From Bacillota bacterium (GTDB taxonomy: Bacteria; Bacillota; Clostridia; Christensenellales; SZUA-584), in NCBI GenBank assembly GCA_023412005.1, contig JAEYOE010000032.1:62001-126000 (forward strand): DNA of 64,000 nt, written 5' to 3'. The notes below the pieces were generated by a model. That model made no database searches and had not been told where the DNA came from. It worked only from the letters and a program-made list of their open reading frames with translations. This document shows, piece by piece, positions 56,768-64,000 of this stretch (position 1 is the first letter of the stretch; each line of letters opens with the position of its first letter). Both the position numbers and the translations under genes were made by a program.

Positions 56768-57547
56768 TTATTTACTGCCGTCTTGGGGAGATGAAATTTG
56801 CCCCATATGCGAATTGGCTTCGGTACTGTTTTTGCAAAACTCAGAATAACTGATGCCTGAATACTTTTTAAAACAACGTCCGAAATAGTTGGGATCTGGA
56901 ATGCCAACGGCGGATGCAATGCAAAACATCTTCTGATTTTCATTGGCTAGCGTCATGGCTCTTTTCATTCGGCATTCTGTGAGATACTCGATAAATGAAC
57001 TGCCAATCTCCGCTTTAAACCGCCTGCTTAAATAGCTCGGGTTGAATCCAAACGTCTGAGCGATGGAGGTGAGATTAAGACTCGAATCCTTATAGTTCTC
57101 GGTCACATACCGTGCGATACGGCGGATTGCTGACGGCTCGATCTCTCTGTTTTCTTCGGTATCCTTGGCCGGTTCTTCCACGCTTTGTACAACTTTATTT
57201 AATACCTCATAAATCTCAGATCTGACAATGGGCTTTAGTATGTACCCGCAGACCTTTAACCCGATGCATTGACGCGCATATTCAAAATCATCAAAAGCAG
57301 TCAGAACGATGATCTTGAGATTCGGATAGCGGTCGGCTGCCAGCTTGGAGAATTCGATGCCGCCCATAAATGGCATACAGATATCCACAAACGCGATATG
57401 CGGCCTTAGGTCATCAATCTTATTAATGGCTTCAATCCCGCTTCCTGCTTCGCCCACCACCTCAAGACCAAGCGAAGCCCAGTCGATTGATTTTTTCAGC
57501 AGCAGACGCGTAGGTTGTTCATCATCGATAAGCATGACTCTAAACAT
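56768..57547 (-). CDS. YesN-type response regulator (REC-AraC)
   Basis: 259 residues. REC domain (about 1-118) with 'IDDEQ', phospho-Asp in 'AFVDICMPFMGG', Thr in 'VLTAFDD' and Lys in 'ILKPIV'. AraC-type double HTH at about 150-245 ('LTSIAQTFGFNPSYLSRRFKAEIGSSFIEYL' and 'ASAVGIPDPNYFGRCFKKYSGISYSEF'). GAGG precedes the ATG. The gene is nine bases after the YesM kinase stop. It likely activates the neighbouring sugar importer genes on sensing an extracellular sugar. Confidence 0.93.
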   Translation of the reverse strand: MFRVMLIDDEQPTRLLLKKSIDWASLGLEVVGEAGSGIEAINKIDDLRPHIAFVDICMPFMGGIEFSKLAADRYPNLKIIVLTAFDDFEYARQCIGLKVCGYILKPIVRSEIYEVLNKVVQSVEEPAKDTEENREIEPSAIRRIARYVTENYKDSSLNLTSIAQTFGFNPSYLSRRFKAEIGSSFIEYLTECRMKRAMTLANENQKMFCIASAVGIPDPNYFGRCFKKYSGISYSEFCKNSTEANSHMGQISSPQDGSK

Positions 57548-57556
57548 AACTCGACC

Positions 57557-59296
57557 TCACTTGCTTGGAATGATAATCTCAATCTCGGTGAACTCGCCGA
57601 TTTCACTGCGTATCTGTATCTCGCTGCGATAGTCGAAATAATAACGGATTCTCTCAATTGTCCCTTTGAGGCCAAAACCAAAAAGCGCGTCTGTATCAAC
57701 AACGTTGCTTGAAAGCGCTTTTGCTATCTGTTCTTCAGACATCCCGACACCAGAATCGAATACAGATATATGGATCATGTCGTCCTTCTTAAATGCACTG
57801 ATGCGAATGATTCCCTTTTCACCTTTCAGCCTGATGCCGTGATACAGGCTGTTTTCCACGAGTGGCTGCAATATCAGCTTGGGTATCTGCGCATTCAGCA
57901 CGTCTTCTTCCACGATATATTCATCGTCCAGAATGTCTCCGTAACGCAGCTTCTGCAGTGCCAGATAATCCTTCACAATCAGAATCTCATTGCGGAGCAT
58001 GATCTGTCTGCTGCCCTTGCTTAAAAAATTGCGGTAAAAGCTCCCCAGCGTTTCCAACGCATCGTGAACCTTGGGCGCATTGCTTTGCAGCGCCATATAG
58101 CTGATTGTCTCCAGCGAATTGTAAAGAAAATGCGGCTTAATCTGCTCCTGTAGCGTTCGCATCTCCGCATTTCGTATGCTGCTTTCCTTTTCTATTAATT
58201 CGTCGATTAAACGGTGGATATGAGCCACCATGCTGTTATAGCTGTTTGCCAGACGGTGGATCTCGTTGTTGGGTAGCACCAGCTTAATCTCGTGAAGCTC
58301 GCCGTCCACCTGCGTGCTTGTCATCGCTTCGGTTAAAAGATCGATTGGACGTGCAATGTTGCTTGAAATGAATATCCCGCTAGCGAATACTGACAATAAA
58401 ACCGCCGCAATTAGCGTAATCACCAGCAGTATGGTTTCACTTGAATTCATCTCCGCCGCCGTCACCTTGCATCTGCTGATCTGTACAATCGGCAAATCCG
58501 GCATCGAGAACGAACTAAGCACCTGTCTTTCTCCATCTACGGTGACCTCTTGCCATTTGAAACCATTATCCACATATTCTTGGTTGAACGAATCTATGAG
58601 CCCCTCATTGCCCCAAAGAAAGTTGCCGTTTTTATCAAAAAAGCAGATTTGCCGATTATGACTGGCCCCTTGTGTGGCAGTATAGAGTACATTTGGGTTC
58701 AGATTCACCACCAATAGACCAATTTCTTTTTGTGTTTCAATATCATAAATAAGACGCATCATCGAAATCAAGGTGCCTCTGCGCTTGGTAAAGGCGCCTT
58801 GTCCGTCAATACCGAGGACAACCCCTCCCTTTGCTTTCAATAATGGCTGTCTCCAATCCTGTGTTAGCAGGAGCTTTTTATCAACATCAATCAAGCCTGA
58901 ACCTGTCCGAACAAATTTTCCATCCAGATGAAAAATGTATACAGAATCGATATAGCTGTATATATGTGTGATACTGATAACCCCGTTACACACTGTTGTC
59001 TGGTTGTACGCGTCGTTATTCAAAAAATCTGTGACGGCACTGTTAAGCATAATCAGGCGAGACATTTCTTTGTACCGGTCAAAGTTCGACTTAATGTTGC
59101 TGTTTAAGCTCGTCATGGCTGTTTCGCTGTTCGACACCGTGTTGTCCACGGAAGCTCTGTCCATAATAATAAGGTACGATGTCGAAAAAACCACACAAAA
59201 GAGAGAAAAAATCAGCAGGAAAAAACGCCATGTTTTGCTTTTTAAAGAATGCTCACCGTGCTGCCTTATTTTTAATTTCTGAGTCAACGCTTTCAT
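57557..59296 (-). CDS. YesM-type sensor histidine kinase
   Basis: 579 residues. TM helix 1 (about 24-46), an extracytoplasmic sensing domain (about 47-280), TM helix 2 (about 282-305), HAMP (about 305-360), His_kinase domain with phospho-His in 'EQIKPHFLYNSLETISYM', and an ATPase domain with N box 'LILQPLVENSLYHGI' and G box 'DSGVGMSEEQI ... FGFGLKGTIERI'. GGAGG precedes the ATG. It is coupled to the downstream response regulator. It presumably senses the sugar or the loaded solute-binding protein. Confidence 0.94.
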   Translation of the reverse strand: MKALTQKLKIRQHGEHSLKSKTWRFFLLIFSLFCVVFSTSYLIIMDRASVDNTVSNSETAMTSLNSNIKSNFDRYKEMSRLIMLNSAVTDFLNNDAYNQTTVCNGVISITHIYSYIDSVYIFHLDGKFVRTGSGLIDVDKKLLLTQDWRQPLLKAKGGVVLGIDGQGAFTKRRGTLISMMRLIYDIETQKEIGLLVVNLNPNVLYTATQGASHNRQICFFDKNGNFLWGNEGLIDSFNQEYVDNGFKWQEVTVDGERQVLSSFSMPDLPIVQISRCKVTAAEMNSSETILLVITLIAAVLLSVFASGIFISSNIARPIDLLTEAMTSTQVDGELHEIKLVLPNNEIHRLANSYNSMVAHIHRLIDELIEKESSIRNAEMRTLQEQIKPHFLYNSLETISYMALQSNAPKVHDALETLGSFYRNFLSKGSRQIMLRNEILIVKDYLALQKLRYGDILDDEYIVEEDVLNAQIPKLILQPLVENSLYHGIRLKGEKGIIRISAFKKDDMIHISVFDSGVGMSEEQIAKALSSNVVDTDALFGFGLKGTIERIRYYFDYRSEIQIRSEIGEFTEIEIIIPSK

Positions 59297-59406
59297 TTGA
59301 AAGCCTCCTACAGCAGCATTGATACTCTTATTATAACAGCCACATTCTTCATTTTAAATCTATTTATACAAGCGTTAGCACAACCGCCCATTGGTGAGTA
59401 CTGCGC

Positions 59407-60282
59407 TTAGCCCTTAATGGCTCCAGCGCTGACGCTTTCATGAATTTTTTTGCTTAAGAAGGCATAAACCAATAGCATTGGAAATGTTGCCAGTACCAGC
59501 GATGCCCCAATGGGACCCCAATCTCTTGTATATGATCCCGAAAGCGTCTGTAAGCCCACTGTCAATGTTCTGAACTCGGATTTACTGATAAATATCAAAG
59601 CAAACATCAATTCGTTCCAAGCTTGAATAAAGGTGAATATACCAACGGTCGCAATGGAAGGACGCATCATTGGAAATATGACATGCCTGAATATGCGCCA
59701 CACACCACAGCCATCAATACAGGCGGCTTCATCGAGCTCTTTGGGGATCTCCTGCATAAACCCGACAAATATTAAAATCGCCACGGATAACGCAAAAGCC
59801 GTATAGGGAATAATAAGTGATTGATAAGAATCCAGCATCTTGAGCTTTGAGAGCACCAGAAATATTGGTAATATCGACGCATGAATAGGCATCGTCATTC
59901 CGAGAATCACCATATGATTCGCGACTTTTCGTCCTTTCCATACCATTCTGGAAAGTGCAAAGGCAGCCATCATGCCAATGATGGTCGTCAGAACAATCGT
60001 AATGCCGGTCACGATAATGCTGTTCAGGAAAAAACCGGTCAGATCGTGTACGCCCAGAACTTTTTCATAATTTTCCCATAGCCAATTTTGCGGCAGGCCA
60101 ATTACGTTTTCACCGAAAATTTCGGAGTTGCTCTTGAGCGAGAAAGTGAACATCCAATACAGAGGAAATACATTGATAATAAACCATATAATCAGAAGCG
60201 CGTAAACAAGCACTTCTTTTGTCAACCACTTTTTTGAATGCTTCAGTGGGATGTTCGTTGGTGTAAAAAGCTCAAGCTTCAT
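59407..60282 (-). CDS. Carbohydrate ABC transporter permease, MalG type
   Basis: 291-residue inner-membrane subunit with six helices. The EAA motif reads 'ELDEAACIDGCGVWRIFRHVIFPMMRPSI' at about 190-218, where the ATPase docks. An N-terminal basic tail precedes helix 1 (VYALLIIWFIINVFPLYWMFTFSLK). GGAGGTGG lies just before the ATG, inside the end of the preceding permease gene. It is CUT1-class, for oligosaccharides. It pairs with the MalF-type permease immediately upstream. Confidence 0.93.
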   Translation of the reverse strand: MKLELFTPTNIPLKHSKKWLTKEVLVYALLIIWFIINVFPLYWMFTFSLKSNSEIFGENVIGLPQNWLWENYEKVLGVHDLTGFFLNSIIVTGITIVLTTIIGMMAAFALSRMVWKGRKVANHMVILGMTMPIHASILPIFLVLSKLKMLDSYQSLIIPYTAFALSVAILIFVGFMQEIPKELDEAACIDGCGVWRIFRHVIFPMMRPSIATVGIFTFIQAWNELMFALIFISKSEFRTLTVGLQTLSGSYTRDWGPIGASLVLATFPMLLVYAFLSKKIHESVSAGAIKG

Positions 60283-61164
60283 TCAGTCCACCTCCGTTTT
60301 AAATGATTTTCGAATCACTATAGCCAAAATCATGCACAAAGCGATCAACAACACAGCGATGGCGCTTCCAAGGCCATATTGGTTTCGTAAAAACATTCTT
60401 GAATACAACAGTGTACTGGGCACCTCGGTCGCGTGAGCAGGCCCGCCGCCTGTAAGAATGTAAACCATATCAAATATCTTCAATGAACCGGTCACCGAAA
60501 TGATCAGACACACGCGCAAGACCGGCTTTATCATTGGTATGATAATTTTTCTATTGATCTGGGATTCTGAGGCACCATCTATTAAAGCGGCCTCTTTGAT
60601 TTCGTTGGGAACACCCTGAATGCCCGCATACATCAGCAGCATATGATATCCGGTAAACTGCCACATCGTTGGAATAAAGGCTGCCACCAGCGCTGTTCCT
60701 CTGTCTCCAAGCCAGGCTTTTGCCCAGGATTCCAATCCCAAAGCACTCAGCCCCTGATTCAACAGACCATAATCAGGGTTGTAAATTTTTAGCCATAATT
60801 GGCCGATAACAACAGTGGAGAGCAATACCGGGATAAAATACGCCGACAAAAACATACGGCTGCCTCGTCTTCCTCTTGCCAGAAGCAACGCCAGCAGCAG
60901 CGAGAACGGCAGCTGTATAAAAACGGAGGCTGACATATATAACACGGCGTTCAGCAGTGACTGCGGAAAGTTGATTGTTGAACTCGAGAAAAGTTGAATA
61001 TAATTATCGAAACCCACAAACTTCATATCAGACATGCCATCCCAATCCTGAAGGCTGTAATAAACCGACATGATAACCGGAATGACAATAATCGCAAAAA
61101 AGAGAATCGCCGCAGGCAGTAAGAACAGTATGATCGCCGGTTTGTTCCTATAGATATTGTTCAT
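60283..61164 (-). CDS. Carbohydrate ABC transporter permease, MalF type
   Basis: 293-residue inner-membrane subunit with six helices. The EAA motif is 'EIKEAALIDGASESQINRKIIIPMIKPVL' (about 186-214). 'FLLPAAILFFAIIVIPVIMSVYYSLQDW' is helix 1 in the usual MalF/UgpA form. GAGGGGAG precedes the ATG. It is the first permease gene after the solute-binding protein, separated by a hairpin-bearing 113-bp gap. Confidence 0.93.
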   Translation of the reverse strand: MNNIYRNKPAIILFLLPAAILFFAIIVIPVIMSVYYSLQDWDGMSDMKFVGFDNYIQLFSSSTINFPQSLLNAVLYMSASVFIQLPFSLLLALLLARGRRGSRMFLSAYFIPVLLSTVVIGQLWLKIYNPDYGLLNQGLSALGLESWAKAWLGDRGTALVAAFIPTMWQFTGYHMLLMYAGIQGVPNEIKEAALIDGASESQINRKIIIPMIKPVLRVCLIISVTGSLKIFDMVYILTGGGPAHATEVPSTLLYSRMFLRNQYGLGSAIAVLLIALCMILAIVIRKSFKTEVD

Positions 61165-61199
61165 AATTCTCCCCTCGTTGTTGGCAATACAACTTTTTT

Positions 61200-61235
61200 A
61201 GAGCAGCGGCCTCCCGGTTTTGCGGGGAGGCCGCT
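61200..61235 (-). other. Stable stem-loop between binding-protein and permease genes
   Basis: AGCGGCCTCCC / GGGAGGCCGCT, an 11-bp GC-rich stem with an about 8-nt loop, and no T-run on the minus strand. Such hairpins often protect the upstream binding-protein mRNA and reduce read-through to permeases. Confidence 0.65.
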
Positions 61236-61277
61236 AAAAGCTCATCATTTATTTTTGCTTAAACAAAACGTTCTGTA

Positions 61278-62606
61278 TTATACTCCCAGCTGAGCCGCCA
61301 TTAGCTCAACGAACTTCTCGGGAGTAATGTCTCCAAGATACAGCTGCTGCAGGTTTTCAAGATACACACCGGCATCCTCTGATTCCATCAGCGTATCAAA
61401 CCAAAGCGTGAACGATGTGGCATCCTGAACCAGCGCGGCAATTTCCTGAGTCTGCGGTCTGACGGAGTTAACGTCATAGTCAACTTGCCATGCCGCAATA
61501 CCGCTGCCCGACAGGAATGCGTTTTTCGAGATATTCTTGCTGATTTCAAACATCGCCGTCATGGCTTCTTCGGGGTACTTTGTGGACGCGGAAACCATCA
61601 GAGAATCGGAAGGGCCGCCCATGAAGTCGGTAATTTTGGCTGTTTGTGAGTTTAAAACAGGGATCGGTATGCAGCCAAAGTCGTCGGGATTTTTGGATTT
61701 CGTGTAGAAATCGCTGACCATCCAGCTTCCTGTAATGTACATCGGCTCATCGCCATCATAGAAGGTCTGTGTTGCTTCGTCGTTGTTCAGCGCCACGGCG
61801 TTCTTGCTATAAGCGCCCATTCCCACGAGTTCGGCAAATTTGGTTGAGGCGCTGAGGAAATCGGGAGAATTGTAGCTGACTTTTCCGTCCTTGGTCAGGC
61901 AGCTTCTCAGTGCATCCGGGCCCACCGATTTGAGGGTCAGCGCATCGTGCGTCATCGCCAGATTCCAGATATCCTTGGCGCTGATACCAAACGGGACAAT
62001 TCCGTTGTCGATAAACGTCTGGCATACACTCGCAAGCTCTTCAAACGTTGTGGGGGGCTTTAAGCCATACTTTGCGAACATAGCTTTGTTGTAGAACAAC
62101 ATTGATACGTTCATCGTGTAGACGGTTCCGTATTTCTTTCCATCGTATGTCAGGTTTCCCAGCATAACTTCAGGCAGCTGTTCTGCGTATTTTGCATATA
62201 CGTCATCCACGCTCAGAACACGGCCAGCTTCAACGAAGGGCTGTGAGAAGCCGCCGCCCCAGGTAAAGAAGATGTCCGGAAGCTCATTGGCCGCCACAGC
62301 GGATTTAAGCTTTGTTTTGTACGATTCGTTTTCGAATGTTTCATACTCGATCTTGATGTTCGGGTGATCGGTTTCAAATTGCGCAATCGCATCCAGGTAT
62401 GGTTGGTAGTAGTTATCGCTTTCGGTCGCGATACTCCAGAGTCTCAGCGTGACCTGTTCTTCTGGCGCTTCTGCCGAGGCTTGTTCAGGCTCAGCAGATG
62501 CTTTTTCCGGTGAGGGCTCCGTGCTCACCGCTTCCGGTTGTGCGCTGCAAGCGGTCAGTGAGACGATGAAAAGCAGTGCAAGCATTAAAGCAATGACTTT
62601 TTTCAT
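61278..62606 (-). CDS. Sugar-binding lipoprotein of an ABC importer
   Basis: About 442-residue extracellular solute-binding protein (family 1, CUT1). Signal peptide with lipobox 'VSLTACS' (Cys at about 20), an acidic Pro/Ala/Glu linker ('PEAVSTEPSPEKASAEPEQA'), then the bilobed domain with typical 'VTLRLWSIATESDN', 'DIFFTWGGGFSQPFVEAG', and 'MYITGSWMVSDF'. The start is ATG 62606 behind GGAGG; the longer frame adds 17 non-signal residues. It captures an oligosaccharide for the two permeases downstream. The sugar is unknown; the adjacent GH3 enzyme suggests a beta-glucoside or xyloside. Confidence 0.93.
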   Translation of the reverse strand: MKKVIALMLALLFIVSLTACSAQPEAVSTEPSPEKASAEPEQASAEAPEEQVTLRLWSIATESDNYYQPYLDAIAQFETDHPNIKIEYETFENESYKTKLKSAVAANELPDIFFTWGGGFSQPFVEAGRVLSVDDVYAKYAEQLPEVMLGNLTYDGKKYGTVYTMNVSMLFYNKAMFAKYGLKPPTTFEELASVCQTFIDNGIVPFGISAKDIWNLAMTHDALTLKSVGPDALRSCLTKDGKVSYNSPDFLSASTKFAELVGMGAYSKNAVALNNDEATQTFYDGDEPMYITGSWMVSDFYTKSKNPDDFGCIPIPVLNSQTAKITDFMGGPSDSLMVSASTKYPEEAMTAMFEISKNISKNAFLSGSGIAAWQVDYDVNSVRPQTQEIAALVQDATSFTLWFDTLMESEDAGVYLENLQQLYLGDITPEKFVELMAAQLGV

Positions 62607-62701
62607 GGGGTAACCATCCTCCTTATTATTTTGGGATGATACAATTTTAGCGTTCAACTAAATTAAGGTAAATGGCATATCATTACTTCTCAACGTATTA
62701 T

Positions 62702-62753
62702 TTTTACCTGTATTGCTATCATATGAGCACAATCTTTACATTCACAGGTAAAA
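62702..62753 (-). promoter_or_regulatory. Widely spaced inverted repeat upstream of the binding-protein gene
   Basis: TTTTACCTGT (62702-62711) and ACAGGTAAAA (62744-62753) are perfect inverted 10-mers whose centres are 42 bp apart (four helical turns). They lie about 100-150 bp upstream of the ATG. A promoter (TTACCT-N16-TAAAAT on the minus strand) lies between them and the gene. Candidate YesN-type activator site. Confidence 0.55.
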
Positions 62754-62768
62754 TAAATACTTACAAAC

Positions 62769-62800
62769 GGAAAACGGGCATGCAAAAGCGCGTGCCCGTT
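62769..62800 (-). terminator. Terminator of the GH3 gene
   Basis: AACGGGC(A/G)-type stem: 62773-62783 pairs with 62790-62800 (AACGGGCATGC / GCGTGCCCGTT, one mismatch-type wobble), followed on the minus strand by TTTTCCGTTTG. It is 41 bp after the GH3 stop. Confidence 0.75.
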
Positions 62801-62840
62801 TGTTTGAGTTCTGAATACATACCATCACTGATACCATAGT

Positions 62841-64000
62841 CTAAAGACTGATGTGTGTTTTGGCACAGGCGCAGCCGGAGAGCTGACAGCTTAAGTCATC
62901 GGGCTGGCTGACACCTGCATAGAGTGTAAAGCGACGACTGTCAACGAACCGACGCCCGGCATCATCCACCACTTCAAATGCTTCGGGCTTCACCGTCAAG
63001 GTCACGTCCAGCGTCTCTCCTTTTTTTAAGTGGACACGCTTAAACCCGCACAGTTTATGGTTCGGCACAGCCCATGACGAATCATTGTCTTTGATATACA
63101 ATTGAATCACCTCATCCGTGTCGTACGGGCCGATGTTTTCCACAATCAGGCTGGCTTTGCCGTCATGAACATGATACTGAAGATCACGGCAAACGGTTTT
63201 AGAATAGGTCAGTCCAAAGCCAAACGGATAAAGCACGTTGTTATAAGCATAGCGGTATGTGCGGTTAAGCATGGCATAATCGTCGAATGGTGGGAGCAAT
63301 TCGACGGATTTATAGAATGTGACCGGCAGCTTACCCGATGGCGATACATCGCCAAAAAGAATGTCGGCCAGTGCTTTGCCGCCCATCTGCCCCGGATACC
63401 ATACCTGTATGATGGCGTCTGCCGCGTCTGCCAATGGATTGATTGAACTACCGGACGCAAGAACGACAACGGTTGGCTTGCCGACAGCCAGCACCTTCTC
63501 TATCAGCACACGCTGACTGGCCGGCAGAAGCAGATCCGGCTTATCGCCAGATGCAAAAGCGTTACCCGTATCGCCCTCTTCGCCTTCTATAGTGGCATCA
63601 AGCCCAACACACAGCACGACCACATCCGATTGTTCTGCCACTATCATGGCTTCTGCATATCCGTCGCCCGGCATGGCAAGAGGCTGCAGCTGATCCTTGA
63701 ATAAATGGCAGCCTTCCGCATAATAAACCCGTCCGTCAGCCGCTGCGCGGATGCCGTCTAAGAATGTGATCATTTCGTTGGCTGTTCCGTAATAGTTACC
63801 ACGTAGGGCATCGACGCTTGCTGCGTTAGGGCCGATAACACCAATGGTTTTGACGGCCTTTTTGTCGAGCGGAAGCAGTCCGTTATTTTTCAACAGTACC
63901 ATTGACTGTCGCGCACACTCCAGCGAAAGCGTTTTATGAGCTTCGCAGCTCACCAGCTCGTAATCGATACTGTCATATTCGCAGGTGTTATCCAGCAGTC
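62841..64000 (-). CDS. Glycoside hydrolase family 3 protein, C-terminal part (cut by window edge)
   Basis: Partial: the reading frame stays open to position 64000, with GH3-like residues (LVSCEAHKTLSLECARQSMVLLKNNG) running through the edge, so the N-terminal TIM-barrel with the catalytic Asp lies outside. Visible are the GH3 C-terminal alpha/beta domain ('IGVIGPNAAS', 'VVLCVGLDATIEGEEGD', 'PTVVVLASGSSINP', 'IQVWYPGQMGGKALADILFGDVSPSGKLPVTF') and the fibronectin-III-like domain (about residues 250-365). Probably a beta-glucosidase or beta-xylosidase acting on the sugar imported by the adjacent transporter. Confidence 0.93.
   Translation of the reverse strand, partial: LLDNTCEYDSIDYELVSCEAHKTLSLECARQSMVLLKNNGLLPLDKKAVKTIGVIGPNAASVDALRGNYYGTANEMITFLDGIRAAADGRVYYAEGCHLFKDQLQPLAMPGDGYAEAMIVAEQSDVVVLCVGLDATIEGEEGDTGNAFASGDKPDLLLPASQRVLIEKVLAVGKPTVVVLASGSSINPLADAADAIIQVWYPGQMGGKALADILFGDVSPSGKLPVTFYKSVELLPPFDDYAMLNRTYRYAYNNVLYPFGFGLTYSKTVCRDLQYHVHDGKASLIVENIGPYDTDEVIQLYIKDNDSSWAVPNHKLCGFKRVHLKKGETLDVTLTVKPEAFEVVDDAGRRFVDSRRFTLYAGVSQPDDLSCQLSGCACAKTHISL

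Noticed and set aside
63951..63953. GTG at 63953 as the GH3 start codon
   Set aside because: The frame is open to the window edge with GH3-like residues, so this is an internal Val of a truncated gene.
1..64000. Prophage, integrative element or insertion sequence
   Set aside because: No integrase, transposase, recombinase, capsid or conjugation gene was recognised; only short non-coding palindromic repeats.

Overview
The window looks like chromosomal DNA of a member of the Clostridia (Bacillota). Pointers are the cdaA-cdaR pair for cyclic di-AMP, a Veg-family protein, the rpsF-ssb-rpsR operon, a YugP-type membrane metallopeptidase, a NusG-domain-II/Gx-transporter pair, rubredoxin next to a DUF1858 protein, strong AGGAGG ribosome sites with frequent GTG/TTG starts, and YesMN-regulated sugar uptake. 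I see no rRNA, tRNA, CRISPR array, integrase, transposase or prophage module. The genus cannot be named from the sequence alone.

Layout. 0-8 kb: DNA repair (tag), hisC, a large secreted leucine-rich-repeat/Big_2 surface protein, a split AraC/GyrI-like regulator pair, a TrmO-like protein and a cysteine hydrolase. 8-14 kb (minus strand): an orphan VbhA-like small protein, cysteine synthase, a P-loop ATPase, an FAD-dependent oxidoreductase, and cdaR-cdaA. 14-17 kb: two tandem family-4 uracil-DNA glycosylases, a PQ-loop membrane protein, and folD behind a ZTP riboswitch. 17-31 kb: palindromic repeats, transketolase, a membrane protease, the Gx/NusG-II pair, a TetR-controlled heterodimeric ABC exporter, an M50-like protease, a PHP protein, zinc-ribbon/DUF1858/rubredoxin genes, and a YtrA-type GntR-ABC operon. 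31-36 kb: rpsR-ssb-rpsF, two very small genes (a four-CxxC protein and a one-helix membrane protein), a DtxR/MntR-type repressor, a PfkB kinase, veg and an unknown protein. 36-39.5 kb: a cyclic-di-GMP-I riboswitch in front of a secreted InlB-repeat protein, followed by a REC-GGDEF diguanylate cyclase on the other strand. 39.7-46 kb: malQ-glgP for glycogen breakdown, a polysaccharide deacetylase and a secreted M14 carboxypeptidase. 46-49.4 kb: a complete arsenic operon (arsR-acr3-arsP-arsC-thioredoxin). 49.4-55 kb: a HIRAN membrane protein, a UvrD/PcrA-like helicase, an OruR-like AraC regulator, a PNPOx-fold protein and a secreted SH3-C39 protein. 55.5-64 kb (minus strand): a carbohydrate-utilisation cluster, with GH3 glycosidase (cut by the window edge), solute-binding lipoprotein, two permeases, YesM/YesN two-component system and a UgpC/MsmK-type ATPase.

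How the genes work together. The clearest circuits are: (1) second messengers, with CdaA making c-di-AMP at 13 kb and a c-di-GMP-sensing leader beside a GGDEF gene at 36-39 kb; (2) ligand-responsive RNA control of folD by ZTP; (3) arsenic sensing and export through two ArsR-type palindromes over the operon promoter; (4) oligosaccharide import and hydrolysis under YesMN; (5) glycogen degradation by malQ-glgP. Several regulator genes carry visible palindromes at their own promoters (TetR at 21.08 kb, GntR at 29.18 kb, DtxR-like at 33.08 kb, ArsR at 46.21 kb). I found no large undescribed system. The less ordinary items are the two tiny genes at 32.5 and 33.1 kb, the iron-sulfur-free second uracil-DNA glycosylase, the orphan antitoxin-like gene, the HIRAN membrane protein, and unexplained structured leader or intergenic RNA candidates.
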